From NCBI RefSeq assembly GCF_036346295.1, contig NZ_CP107819.1, positions 1,984,001-2,048,000 of the forward strand: a stretch of 64,000 nt of DNA. Reading direction: 5' to 3'. The position numbers and the translations under genes were made by a program. Shown here piece after piece: positions 16,396 to 24,432 of this stretch; the first letter of the stretch is position 1; every line of letters begins with the position of its first letter. The stretch is from Streptomyces sp. NBC_00536. GTDB lineage: Bacteria > Actinomycetota > Actinomycetes > Streptomycetales > Streptomycetaceae. The notes under the pieces are model-generated. The model saw only the letters and a program-made list of their open reading frames with translations. It was not told the DNA's origin and made no database searches.

Positions 16396-16650
16396 GTGTT
16401 CCCCTCCATTTCCCTGGCCCAGGAAATCGGCCTCGCCGTGCTGCTGGTGGCCGCCTTCATCTGGATCCTCGGCCTCGGCCACATGATGTGGGACAGCCGC
16501 TTCCACCACCCCGAGCCAGGCTCCTTCGAGGGCCTCTCGGTGATCCCGGCCCAGCGCGACTCCAGTGCCCACCCCCTGGAACGCGTGGAACTGACCGAGG
16601 CGGAACAGCAGGCCTTCGCGGGCCTGGTGCGCACGATCCCGCTGCACTGA
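16396..16650 (+). CDS. Small single-span membrane protein (84 aa)
   Basis: The protein starts at GTG 16396 with GGGAGGA about six bases upstream. It has one N-terminal membrane helix (I-G-L-A-V-L-L-V-A-A-F-I-W-I-L-G-L, about residues 11-27) and a short polar tail of about 50 residues. No domain is recognised. It sits between the nuclease terminator and a bidirectional terminator shared with convergent dapD, so it is probably monocistronic. Confidence 0.75.
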   Translation: MFPSISLAQEIGLAVLLVAAFIWILGLGHMMWDSRFHHPEPGSFEGLSVIPAQRDSSAHPLERVELTEAEQQAFAGLVRTIPLH

Positions 16651-16657
16651 CGCACGA

Positions 16658-16707
16658 ACGACGAAAAGCCCGTCGGCCGGAGATCCGGCCGACGGGCTTT
16701 TCGTCGT
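16658..16707. terminator. Bidirectional terminator between the small membrane gene and dapD
   Basis: A perfect 23-bp stem (16658-16680 with 16685-16707) and a 4-base AGAT loop lie between two convergent genes. The A4/T4 runs inside the stem give a U-run on both strands. Confidence 0.9.
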
Positions 16708-16723
16708 GTACAGCGTGTGCAGA

Positions 16724-17704
16724 TCAGTTGTGGCTGTGCAGGATCTCGTTCAGGCCGCCCCAGACCGCGTTGTTCGGGCGGGCCTCGACGGCGCCGGTGA
16801 CCGAGTTGCGGCGGAAGAGAATGTTGTCCGCGCCGGACAGCTCCAGGGCCTTGACGATCTGGCCGTCCGGGAGGGTGACGCGGGTGCCCGCGGTCACGTA
16901 CAGGCCGGCCTCGACGACGCACTCGTCGCCCAGGGCGATGCCGACGCCCGCCTCGGCGCCGACCAGGGAGCGCTCACCGATCGAGATGCGCTGCTTGCCG
17001 CCGCCCGAGAGGGTGCCCATGGTGGACGCGCCGCCGCCGATGTCGGAGCCGTCGCCGACGACGACGCCCGCGGAGATCCGGCCCTCGACCATGGAGGTGC
17101 CGAGGGTGCCCGCGTTGAAGTTGACGAAGCCCTCGTGCATGACGGTGGTGCCCTCGGCGAGGTGCGCGCCGAGGCGGACGCGGTCGGCGTCGGCGATGCG
17201 CACGCCCTTGGGGGCGACGTAGTCGGTCATGCGCGGGAACTTGTCGATCGAGGTGACCTGGAGGTGCAGGCCCTCGGCGCGCGCGTTGAGCCGGACGGTC
17301 TCGACCTGGTCGACGGCGACCGGGCCCAGCGAGGTCCAGGCGACGTTGGCGAGCAGGCCGAAGAGGCCGTCGAGGTTCTGGCCGTGCGGCTGGACCAGGC
17401 GGTGGCTGAGCAGGTGCAGGCGCAGGTACGCGTCGTGCGCGTCCAGCGGCTTGTCGTCCAGGGAGGAGATCACCGTGCGGACCGCTACGACCTCGACGCC
17501 GCGGACCGCGTCCTGGCGGACCGCCTTCGGCGCCGCGGCGCCGAGCAGCTCGACGGCCTGCTCGGCCGTGAGGCGCTCGGTGCCGGCCGGGCCGGGCTCG
17601 GCGACCAGCTGGGGGGCGGGGAACCAGGTGTCGAGGACGGTGCCGTCGGCGGCGAGGGTGGCAAGTCCGGCGGCGACGGCGCCGGTGGTACGCGTAGCAG
17701 TCAT
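16724..17704 (-). CDS. dapD: 2,3,4,5-tetrahydropyridine-2,6-dicarboxylate N-succinyltransferase
   Basis: The 326-residue enzyme is the actinobacterial (longer) DapD type. An N-terminal alpha/beta domain is followed by a left-handed beta-helix with hexapeptide repeats (about residues 190-290, e.g. [17 protein letters not shown]). It ends in the typical [13 protein letters not shown]. It succinylates tetrahydrodipicolinate in the diaminopimelate/lysine pathway and so supplies cell-wall precursor. It has its own terminator downstream and an MFS gene upstream on the same strand, 43 bases away. No other dap gene is near. Confidence 0.95.
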   Translation of the reverse strand: MTATRTTGAVAAGLATLAADGTVLDTWFPAPQLVAEPGPAGTERLTAEQAVELLGAAAPKAVRQDAVRGVEVVAVRTVISSLDDKPLDAHDAYLRLHLLSHRLVQPHGQNLDGLFGLLANVAWTSLGPVAVDQVETVRLNARAEGLHLQVTSIDKFPRMTDYVAPKGVRIADADRVRLGAHLAEGTTVMHEGFVNFNAGTLGTSMVEGRISAGVVVGDGSDIGGGASTMGTLSGGGKQRISIGERSLVGAEAGVGIALGDECVVEAGLYVTAGTRVTLPDGQIVKALELSGADNILFRRNSVTGAVEARPNNAVWGGLNEILHSHN

Positions 17705-17747
17705 GCCCGAAACCTAACCGGCGACGGCCCGCCGGAGCGAACCGGTC

Positions 17748-18956
17748 TCATGTGCCGGTCGCCGCGCGCGCCGCGCGACCCACCCTGATCTGCGCGGACG
17801 CGCACAGGACGGCCACCCCGGCGCCGCCCGCGAGCAGGGCGCACAGCGGCCAGAGCAGGCCGGGCGCGGCGGCGTACAGGGCCCCGCCGAGCGGCGGGGC
17901 GAGCACCACCCCGCTGACCGAGACTCCGGCGTACAGACTCTGGAAGCGGCCGATGGCGTGCTCGGGGGCCTGGTCCGCCATGTAGGCGGTGGCGGTGGTC
18001 TTGTAGAGGATCTCGCCGAGGCTCACCAGCAGCATCATCGCGGCCGTGCTCGCCACTGAGGCCCCGAGGAGCAGGGCCGCGTACCCCGCCCCCACCAGGA
18101 CCAGTCCGGCGCCGATGACGCGCAGCGGCGGGCGGGCGCGCAGGGCGACGGCGGCGGGGAGTTCCAGCAGCATGACGACGGCGCCGTTCAGGGCGATGGC
18201 GAAGCCGAAGACGCGGGCGTCGAGGCCGTGGTCGGCGAGGAAGACGGGGAAGGCGGAGTACTGCTGGCGGTAGACGAAGTCGACGGCCAGGATCGCGCCG
18301 AGCAGCAGGAGTACGGCGGGCCGCGCGCGCAGTTCGGACCAGAGGCCGCCGCGGCCCGGACCCCCGTCCCGGGCCGCGGCGGAGCGTGCGGCGCCGCGGG
18401 CCGGGACGGCCCGGGCGGTCCACAGGGCGAAGCCGAGGGTGCCGATGCCGTCGCAGACGAAGAGCCAGTCGTACGAGACGGCGGTGGCGACCAGGGCGCC
18501 GAGCGGCGGGCCGATGATGAAGCCGCCGTTGGAGGCGCTGCGCACGACGGCGTAGGCCTGGCGGCGGGAGCCTTCGGGGACGGTCACGGCGACCAGCGCC
18601 CCGTTGGCGGCGCGGATCACCCCGGCGGCGTACTGGGCCAGCGGCAGGGCGGCGAACAGCAGCGGCGTGGGCAGCAGCGGGAAGGCCATCAGGACGAGCC
18701 CGCCGAGGCCGGAGGCGGTCAGCAGCACCCGGCGGTGGCCGAAGCGGTCGCCGTACCAGCCGCCGGTGAAGTTCCCGGCGACCATGCCGATGCCGCCGAG
18801 GCCGGTGACCAGCCCGGCCTCGGTGACCGCGAGGCCGCGCGGTCCGGTCAGGTACAGGAAGACGAAGACGAAGGTGAAGCTGACGACGGCGTTGACGAAC
18901 ACCCCCGCCGCCAGCAGCCACACCACACGTGGCACGTCCTTGAATCCCCGCAGCAT
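17748..18956 (-). CDS. Major facilitator superfamily transporter
   Basis: The 402-residue protein has about 12 hydrophobic helices and the MFS loop 2-3 signature (G-N-F-T-G-G-W-Y-G-D-R-F-G-H-R-R). It starts at ATG 18956 (MLRGFKDVPRVVW); the frame extends upstream but with no coding character. It most resembles drug-efflux MFS proteins; the substrate is unknown. It is divergent from the HxlR-peroxiredoxin fusion gene, with 101 bases between the starts that contain two inverted repeats. Control of the exporter by that regulator is therefore likely by position. Confidence 0.88.
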   Translation of the reverse strand: MLRGFKDVPRVVWLLAAGVFVNAVVSFTFVFVFLYLTGPRGLAVTEAGLVTGLGGIGMVAGNFTGGWYGDRFGHRRVLLTASGLGGLVLMAFPLLPTPLLFAALPLAQYAAGVIRAANGALVAVTVPEGSRRQAYAVVRSASNGGFIIGPPLGALVATAVSYDWLFVCDGIGTLGFALWTARAVPARGAARSAAARDGGPGRGGLWSELRARPAVLLLLGAILAVDFVYRQQYSAFPVFLADHGLDARVFGFAIALNGAVVMLLELPAAVALRARPPLRVIGAGLVLVGAGYAALLLGASVASTAAMMLLVSLGEILYKTTATAYMADQAPEHAIGRFQSLYAGVSVSGVVLAPPLGGALYAAAPGLLWPLCALLAGGAGVAVLCASAQIRVGRAARAATGT

Positions 18957-18994
18957 GTCCGCCCCCGGCTTTCGTTCTGAGTCACTCCGAGTCA

Positions 18995-19028
18995 GTTCCT
19001 TTTGGGAACGGACTATGTCAGCATGACA
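18995..19028. promoter_or_regulatory. Two inverted repeats between the MFS gene and the HxlR-peroxiredoxin gene
   Basis: GTTCC-N5-GGAAC occupies 18995-19009 and TGTCA-GCA-TGACA occupies 19016-19028; both are perfect. They lie 30-63 bases before the regulator start and 38-72 bases before the MFS start. HxlR/DUF24 proteins bind such dyads at divergent promoters, so these are the likely operators. Confidence 0.6.
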
Positions 19029-19057
19029 GCCTCGGGTCAACGGACAAAGGAGTGCCC

Positions 19058-19957
19058 ATGGCCCAGCGCACCCAGCTCGGCGACGCCGACTGCGCCATCG
19101 CCCAGGCCCTCGACGTCGTGGGCGACTGGTGGACGCTGCTGATCGTGCGCGACAGCGCGCGCGGTCTGCACCGGTTCGAGGAGTTGCAGCGCGAGCTGGG
19201 CATGTCACGCAAGGTGCTGAGCGAGCGGCTGCGGCTGCTCGTCGAAGCGGGCGTGCTCACGCGCGAGCCGTACCAGGAACGTCCGGTGCGGCACGAATAC
19301 CGGCTGACCCCGCGGGGGCGGGCGCTGCTGCCGGTGCTGGTGGCCCTCCAGGACTGGGGGGACGCCTGGATCCTGGGAGAGGGAGAGATGACGGCGACCG
19401 CCGACGAGGCCTCGCGGGAGGCGGCGCGCGTGCACGCACTCAAGGGCACGCGGGTACCGGAGCTGCTGCTGCCGGACGGTTCCGGGGCGCTGCGCGACCC
19501 GGTCGCGGACAGCCCGTACACCGTTCTGTACTGCTTCCCCGGCGCCTACGCCCGCGCCGAGTCCTACCCGCCCGGCTGGGCCGGGATCCCGGGGGCCAAG
19601 GGCTGCACGCTGGAATCCTGCACCTACCGCGACCAGCTGGCCGAGTTCACGGCGGCGGGGGCGACGGTGCACGGCGTCTCGACCCAGCGCCCGGACGAGC
19701 AGCGGGAGTTCGCCCGGGCCGAGGGGCTGCGCTTCCCGCTGCTCTCGGACGCGGGGCTCTCGCTGGTGGCGGCGCTGCGGCTGCCGACCTTCCGGGCGGC
19801 GGGGGTGAGCCGGCTCAAGAGGCTCACCCTGGTGGTGGCGCGGGACCGGACCGTCGTCGAGACGATCTATCCGGTTACGGACATCGAGGCGAGCGTCACG
19901 GCCGCGCTCGCGGCCGTCCGGGCGGCCTCCGCGCAACCCAGCCCCGCCGGCGTTTGA
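19058..19957 (+). CDS. HxlR/DUF24-type regulator fused to a PrxQ-type peroxiredoxin
   Basis: The 299-residue protein combines two domains. Residues 1-105 are an HxlR/DUF24 winged helix (L-D-V-V-G-D-W-W-T-L-L-I-V-R-D and S-R-K-V-L-S-E-R-L) with C12 at the position used as redox sensor in YodB, HypR and QorR. Residues about 125-290 are a thioredoxin-fold redoxin with the BCP/PrxQ motif K-G-C-T-L-E-S-C-T-Y-R-D, giving C183 as probable peroxidatic and C188 as probable resolving cysteine. ATG 19058 has AAGGAG five bases upstream. It is probably a cytosolic one-chain peroxide/thiol-stress sensor controlling the divergent MFS gene (inference). The last residues (S-P-A-G-V) and the stop come from a dispersed repeat. 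Confidence 0.85.
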   Translation: MAQRTQLGDADCAIAQALDVVGDWWTLLIVRDSARGLHRFEELQRELGMSRKVLSERLRLLVEAGVLTREPYQERPVRHEYRLTPRGRALLPVLVALQDWGDAWILGEGEMTATADEASREAARVHALKGTRVPELLLPDGSGALRDPVADSPYTVLYCFPGAYARAESYPPGWAGIPGAKGCTLESCTYRDQLAEFTAAGATVHGVSTQRPDEQREFARAEGLRFPLLSDAGLSLVAALRLPTFRAAGVSRLKRLTLVVARDRTVVETIYPVTDIEASVTAALAAVRAASAQPSPAGV

Positions 19958-20066
19958 GGCGCCCCCGGAGAGCCAAACCGGCCGCACCGCACCAGGATCG
20001 ATCGCGCTCAAACGCCGCGCGGGCTGATGTCGCCTCCGGCGGGCCCTCAAACGCCGGGCAGGCTGG
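19941..20066. repeat. Dispersed intergenic repeat copies (GCCGGCGTTTGAGGC core)
   Basis: One copy on the plus strand (about 19941-19962) supplies the stop codon of the HxlR-peroxiredoxin gene. Two diverged copies lie on the other strand (about 20005-20026 and 20043-20066). The same core occurs at 37137-37160 and twice in 60798-60912. It is a familiar Streptomyces intergenic sequence of unknown function. Confidence 0.75.
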
Positions 20067-20194
20067 AATTGCCCTCCGGGCGACTGGAACACCGGGGTGC
20101 GCTCAGCCGGCGACGGGCCGGAGCACCGCTGGAATTGCCCTCCGGGCGGCTGGAACACCGAGGCGCCCTCAGCCGGCGGCCGGCCGGAGCACCC
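20063..20194. repeat. 66-bp direct tandem duplication overlapping the tetR-type 3' end
   Basis: Two adjacent 66-bp units (20063-20128 and 20129-20194), both beginning CTGGAATTGCCCTCCGGGCG, are alike at most positions. The second covers the stop and the last codons of the TetR gene, so the gene's 3' end has been copied downstream. Confidence 0.8.
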
Positions 20195-20735
20195 GGGACA
20201 GGACCTCGCGGGCGTAGGCCTCGTCGTAGTCGGCCCCCGTCAGCAGCACCTGGAGGCCGATCCCGTCCAGCACCGCCACCAGCGCCCGCGCCGTCACCGG
20301 ATCGGTGCGTTCCGCGAGGATGGCGGCCACCGCCTCGCCCCACTCCGCGGCCACCGGCCGCAGCGCGGGGCGGCGCAGGGCGGCCAGGTACAGCTCGTAC
20401 TCCAGCTCCACCCGCCCCCGGTCCGCCGCCAGCGTCCCGCCCAGCACCCGGGCCAGCGCGGCCGCCAGGTCGCCCGCCGGGTCCGCCAGATCGGGGCTCT
20501 GCGCCAGCGCCCGGGCGAAGCCCTCGTTGGCCTGGCGCAGGGCCGCGACCAGGAGTTCGTCCAGGGTCTTGAAGTGGTAGGTCGTCGAGCCGAGCGGTAC
20601 GTCCGCGGCGGCGGCCACGCTGCGGTGCGTCAGCCCCGCGATCCCCTTGTCGCCGACGATCCGGATCGCCGCGTCGATGATCCGCTGCCGCCGCTCGGGG
20701 TCGTACCGGCGCACGCCCCCGGCGCCCGGGCCCAT
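20169..20735 (-). CDS. TetR-family regulator of the adjacent SMR pump
   Basis: The 188-residue protein has a TetR N-terminal helix-turn-helix (about residues 15-60; I-I-D-A-A-I-R-I-V-G-D-K-G and Y-H-F-K-T-L-D-E-L). The C-terminal ligand domain resembles the R-L-E-L-E-Y-E-L-Y type seen in efflux regulators. It starts at ATG 20735, which shares one base with the SMR stop (TGATG), so the two are translationally coupled. The palindrome upstream of the SMR gene is the likely operator, giving a self-regulated pump-repressor operon. Confidence 0.9.
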   Translation of the reverse strand: MGPGAGGVRRYDPERRQRIIDAAIRIVGDKGIAGLTHRSVAAAADVPLGSTTYHFKTLDELLVAALRQANEGFARALAQSPDLADPAGDLAAALARVLGGTLAADRGRVELEYELYLAALRRPALRPVAAEWGEAVAAILAERTDPVTARALVAVLDGIGLQVLLTGADYDEAYAREVLSRVLRPAAG

Positions 20736-21055
20736 CAGTGCGCCCCGCCCACGTTCAGCAGGACCACACCACCGATGACCAGCGCTATCCCGGCGATCTT
20801 CGCGGCGGTGGCCGGTTCGCCCATGAAGACCATGCCGATCGCGGCGATGGCGGCGGTGCCGACCCCGGCCCAGATCGCGTACGCCGTGCCGACCGACAGG
20901 GTCTTCAGCGTCTGCGCGAGCAGGGTGAAGGCGATGACGTAGCCGAGCAGGGTCCCGAGCGAGGGCCACAGCCGGGTGAACCCGTCGCTGAACTTCATGG
21001 CGGTGGTCCCGGCCACCTCGGCGGCGATGGCTGCGGCGAGCAGTACGTACGGCAT
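20735..21055 (-). CDS. Small multidrug resistance (SMR) family efflux protein
   Basis: The 106-residue protein has four membrane helices and the SMR hallmark glutamate E13 in the first helix (A-A-E-V-A-G-T-T-A-M-K). It also has the helix-3 motif A-Y-A-I-W-A-G-V-G-T. These proteins are proton-coupled dimeric exporters of cationic drugs or guanidinium-type compounds. I chose ATG 21055 (MPYVLLAAAIAAE) over an upstream extension because it begins the first helix. The operator-like palindrome ends only eight bases before it, so the message is probably leaderless or nearly so. It is the first gene of a two-gene operon with tetR. Confidence 0.92.
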   Translation of the reverse strand: MPYVLLAAAIAAEVAGTTAMKFSDGFTRLWPSLGTLLGYVIAFTLLAQTLKTLSVGTAYAIWAGVGTAAIAAIGMVFMGEPATAAKIAGIALVIGGVVLLNVGGAH

Positions 21056-21063
21056 GCGTACAA

Positions 21064-21085
21064 GGGTACACATCGTTGTGTACCC
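21064..21085 (-). promoter_or_regulatory. Palindromic operator for the SMR-TetR operon
   Basis: GGGTACACA-TCGT-TGTGTACCC is a perfect 22-bp inverted repeat with 9-base arms, followed by a third half-site GTACACA at 21088-21094. Its position just before the SMR start would let bound TetR block transcription. Confidence 0.75.
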
Positions 21086-21114
21086 CCGTACACATCCATG
21101 CCCAGCCGGGTCGG

Positions 21115-22494
21115 CTAGCCGACCGTGAACCAGCCCGAGCGTGACTTCTTCCACTCCGGGTGCGTCAGGTCCTTGGCCGCGATCCCGTCCCCGTACAGGT
21201 CCGCCGAACCGCAGTCGGTGATCAGCTGCACCCGCGCCCCGGGCACGTTCAGGTCCGGCACGTCGACGATGGCCTCCCAGCCGCCCGCGTCACTGGTCGG
21301 CAGGTCGGTCCGCTTCACCGGGGCGTGCCCGGGAACCCCGTCCCAGGAGTAGAGGGCGTAGGGGTCGGTGTTGTCATCGGCGGCCCAGGAGCCCGCCAGG
21401 ATCAGGTACTGGTCCGCCGCGTTCTTGCGGATGTCACGGATCGCGAGCCCGCCCAGGTCCAGCTCGATGCCCGGCCCGAAGACGGCCTTGGCGCCGCTCG
21501 CGAGCACCCTGTCGAAGTTGGTCACCGGCACGATCAGGGCCTTGCCGCCGGGGACGGCGGGCGCCAGCGGCGCGCGGAAGCCCAGGTAGGCGGTGGTGGT
21601 GGAGCCGGGCGCGAACTCCAGGCCCTCCACGTTGAACCCGTCGATCTGCTTGGGCGCCTGACCCGCGGCGGTGCCCGCGGCGAAGCCGTAGCGGTTGCCG
21701 TTCGCCGTGTCCCAGGCGACCAGGTCGTCGCGGAGCTTCGCGTACGAACGCCCGTAGGCGAGCTGCGTGGTGGAGCCGGACCCGCTCACGGTCGTGGTGA
21801 ACACCGTGTTCCGGGGGGCCTTGTACTCGCCGTCCTTGTTGTTGCCGAGCGAACCGGTCCAGTAGATGGTGTCGCCGATGCGCGTGGCGCCCTCGATGTC
21901 CACCTCCTTGGTGACCCCGAGCTGCGCGCTGAAGTCCCAGGTCCTGACGGGCGCCCCGGACGCGGAACGGTCGTACATCCGCAGCACGTTGGACTCGTCG
22001 TCGGCGACGACGGTGTAGCCGCCGCCGACGTCCACGGCGGCCGAGGCGTCCGAGGATCCGGTCAGATAGCGGGCGTCGGCCGGGTTCTGCACGGCCGCCG
22101 AGGCCGCGTAGGACAGGGTCTTGGTGGCGCTCTTGCCGCCCAGACCGGTCACCTTGACGGTGAGGTTGGTGTAGCCGCGGCCGCGCGCGGTGACGGCGAG
22201 CTGCCGGACCGCTCCGGCCCCGGTGACGGTCACGTCGCCGGTCCCGGCCACCGAGGACGTGCTCGATGCGGACGCGCTGACGGTGAGCGCCGAGACGTCG
22301 GCGCCGCTCTGCGCGACGGTGACGTTGACCAGCGGGTCGCCGACCCCGCCGACGGCGCCGGAGAGGTATCCGGCGGACAGCGCGATGGTCGGCGTGCCGT
22401 ACGTCGCCGCCTGCGCGGGCATGTTCATCAGGCCGGCCAGCATCAGCGCGGCGATCCCCGCGGTACCCAGCCGCTTCTGCGTCTGCTTCTTCAT
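21115..22494 (-). CDS. Secreted DUF3616-like protein, downstream paralogue of a tandem pair
   Basis: The 459-residue protein has a Sec signal peptide (MKKQTQKRLG, then a hydrophobic core; A-Q-A near residue 30). A short Ig-like/adhesin-type region follows (about 35-140, A-L-S-A-G-Y-L-S-G-A-V). The DUF3616-like repeat region comes next (about 155-455, S-S-D-A-S-A-A-V-D and V-V-A-D-D-E-S-N-V-L-R). The start ATG overlaps the stop of the upstream paralogue by four bases (ATGA), and the stop lies inside a 14-bp palindrome. The extracellular role is unknown; a beta-propeller structural or binding role is only a guess. Confidence 0.8.
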   Translation of the reverse strand: MKKQTQKRLGTAGIAALMLAGLMNMPAQAATYGTPTIALSAGYLSGAVGGVGDPLVNVTVAQSGADVSALTVSASASSTSSVAGTGDVTVTGAGAVRQLAVTARGRGYTNLTVKVTGLGGKSATKTLSYAASAAVQNPADARYLTGSSDASAAVDVGGGYTVVADDESNVLRMYDRSASGAPVRTWDFSAQLGVTKEVDIEGATRIGDTIYWTGSLGNNKDGEYKAPRNTVFTTTVSGSGSTTQLAYGRSYAKLRDDLVAWDTANGNRYGFAAGTAAGQAPKQIDGFNVEGLEFAPGSTTTAYLGFRAPLAPAVPGGKALIVPVTNFDRVLASGAKAVFGPGIELDLGGLAIRDIRKNAADQYLILAGSWAADDNTDPYALYSWDGVPGHAPVKRTDLPTSDAGGWEAIVDVPDLNVPGARVQLITDCGSADLYGDGIAAKDLTHPEWKKSRSGWFTVG

Positions 22495-23906
22495 CGAGTT
22501 CCCCCACGGACGGAATTGAGCGTGAACCATGCGGACCGGGACTTCTTCCACTCCGGGTGGCCGAGGTCCTTGGCCTCGGTGCCGTCGCCGTACAGGTCGG
22601 CGGAGCCGCTGTCGGTGATCAGCTGGACGCGGGCGCCGGGCGCCCGCAGGTCGGGCACGGCGACCACCGCTTCCCAGCCACCGGGGTCGGTGGTGGGCAG
22701 GTCGAGCCGCTTCTTCGGCGCGTGGCCGGGGACCCCGTCCCAGGAGTAGAGGGCGTAGGGGTCGGTGTTGTCGTCGGCGGCCCAGGAGCCCGCCAGGATC
22801 AGGTACTGGTCCGCCGCGTTCTTGCGGATGTCACGGATGGCGAGCCCGCCCAGGTCCAGCTCGATGGCCGGCCCGAAGACGGCCTTCGCCCCCTTCGCCA
22901 CCACCTGGTCGATGTTCGTGACGGGCACGATCAGGGCCTTGCCGCCGGGGACGGCGGGCGCCAGCGGCGCGCGGAAGCCCAGGTAGGCGGTGGTGGTGGA
23001 GCCGGGCGCGAACTCCAGGCCCTCCACGTTGAACCCGTCGATCCGCTTGGGGACCTGCCCGGCGGCGGTGCCCGCGGCGAAGCCGTAGCGGTTCCCGTTC
23101 GCCGTGTCCCAGGCGATCAGGTCCTCGCGCAGACCCTTGTACGCGGCGGTGAAGGTGACCTCGGTGGCGGCGCCGCTGCCGGTGATCTTCGTGGTGAAGA
23201 GCGTGTTGCGGTCCGCCTTGTACTTGCCGTCCTTGTTGTTGCCGAGCGAACCCGTCCAGTAGACGGTGTCGCCGACCCGGGCGGCGGCCTCGATGTCGAC
23301 TTCCTTCTTCACGCCGAGCGCGGCGCCGAGGTCCCAGGTCTTGACCGGCGCGCCGGACCGGGAACGGTCGTACAGCCGCAGCACGTTGGTCTCGTCGTCG
23401 GCCACCAGCGCGTACCCGCCGCCCGCGTCCACGGCCGCCGAGGCGTCCGAGGAGCCGGTGAGGTAGCGCGTGCCCGCCGCGCCGCCGCTCACCCGCGCCG
23501 AGGCGGCGTAGCCGAGGGTGGCGGTGGCCGTCTTCCCGCCGCGCCCGGTGACCTGGACCGTCAGCTCGGTGTAGCCCCGCCCGCGCGGGCGCACGGTCAG
23601 CTCGCGCCCGCCCCGGGTGCGGTCGATGCGTACGTCGCCGGGCGCGGCGACCGCCGGATTGCTGGAGGCGATGACGCTGACCTTGAGCTGTGCTCCGGGC
23701 GCCCCGGCCTGCGTGACGTCCACGCCGACCCCCGGGTCTCCGACCGCGCCGACGGCGCCCGACAGGTACCCGGCGGAGAGCGCGATGGTCGGCGCGGGCG
23801 CCTCCGCCGCGAAGGCGGGCGCGGTGAGCCCGGCGACGAGCAGGGCCGCGGCCCCGGCGGCTCCCACGGCGCCCAGGCGGCGTGCCGGTGCGGGACGAAG
23901 GTTCAC
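22491..23906 (-). CDS. Secreted DUF3616-like protein, upstream paralogue of a tandem pair
   Basis: The 471-residue protein starts at GTG 23906 with a GAGAGG site before it. It has a Sec signal peptide with A-F-A-A near residue 33. Its layout matches the downstream copy: an Ig-like N-terminal part, then the S-S-D-A-S-A-A-V-D and V-A-D-D-E-T-N-V-L-R-L-Y region and a shared C-terminal half that ends in H-P-E-W-K-K-S-R-S. The C-terminal coding region is almost identical in DNA to its neighbour while the N-terminal region differs. Function unknown; it is the first gene of the two-gene unit. Confidence 0.8.
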   Translation of the reverse strand: MNLRPAPARRLGAVGAAGAAALLVAGLTAPAFAAEAPAPTIALSAGYLSGAVGAVGDPGVGVDVTQAGAPGAQLKVSVIASSNPAVAAPGDVRIDRTRGGRELTVRPRGRGYTELTVQVTGRGGKTATATLGYAASARVSGGAAGTRYLTGSSDASAAVDAGGGYALVADDETNVLRLYDRSRSGAPVKTWDLGAALGVKKEVDIEAAARVGDTVYWTGSLGNNKDGKYKADRNTLFTTKITGSGAATEVTFTAAYKGLREDLIAWDTANGNRYGFAAGTAAGQVPKRIDGFNVEGLEFAPGSTTTAYLGFRAPLAPAVPGGKALIVPVTNIDQVVAKGAKAVFGPAIELDLGGLAIRDIRKNAADQYLILAGSWAADDNTDPYALYSWDGVPGHAPKKRLDLPTTDPGGWEAVVAVPDLRAPGARVQLITDSGSADLYGDGTEAKDLGHPEWKKSRSAWFTLNSVRGGTR

Positions 23907-24026
23907 GGGGGGTCCTCTCGACTGCTGCGCCGCCAGGACATGACGGCCGTCGAGAAGATTCGGCCACCGTGGCCAACTCCCGGTGCACGCGGCCCGTCCG
24001 CCGGGAGAACAGCGGCCCCCGGAAAG

Positions 24027-24064
24027 CACGGGACCCCCCGCACTCGCGTGCGGGGGGTCCCGTG
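24027..24064 (-). terminator. Terminator of the suf operon
   Basis: A perfect 17-bp stem (24027-24043 with 24048-24064) and a 4-base loop lie 24 bases past the stop of the last suf-operon gene on the minus strand. Confidence 0.85.
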
Positions 24065-24087
24065 TCAAAAATCTGCGATCAGACCGG

Positions 24088-24432
24088 TCAGACGTTGAAG
24101 CCGAGCGCGCGCAGCTGCTCGCGGCCGTCGTCGGTGATCTTGTCCGGGCCCCACGGCGGCATCCACACCCAGTTGATGCGCAGCTCGTTGACGATGCCCT
24201 CCGTCGCCGACTTCGCCTGGTCCTCGATCACGTCGGTCAGCGGGCAGGCCGCGGACGTCAGCGTCATGTCGAGGGTGGCGATGTTCGCGTCGTCGACGTG
24301 GATGCCGTAGATCAGCCCCAGGTTGACGACGTCGATGCCCAGCTCGGGGTCGACCACGTCGTAGAGGGCCTCGCGGACCTCTTCCTCACTGGCCGGCGTG
24401 ATCGACGCCTCGGGCGTCGCGTTCTCGGTCAT
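24088..24432 (-). CDS. sufT: Metal-sulfur cluster assembly factor (DUF59/MIP18 family, SufT-like)
   Basis: The 114-residue protein is a DUF59 domain with V-V-D-P-E-L-G-I-D-V-V-N-L-G-L-I-Y at residues about 26-42 and the T-S-A-A-C-P-L motif holding the conserved cysteine. SufT-like proteins help mature Fe-S proteins. It starts at ATG 24432, overlapping the sufU stop as ATGA, and is the last gene of the suf operon before the terminator. The SufT name is by family and context. Confidence 0.9.
   Translation of the reverse strand: MTENATPEASITPASEEEVREALYDVVDPELGIDVVNLGLIYGIHVDDANIATLDMTLTSAACPLTDVIEDQAKSATEGIVNELRINWVWMPPWGPDKITDDGREQLRALGFNV

Noticed and set aside
20169..21095. A 308-codon frame joining the TetR gene with sequence antiphase to the SMR gene
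   Set aside because: The first 120 codons are an out-of-frame reading of the SMR pump; the true TetR start is ATG 20735.
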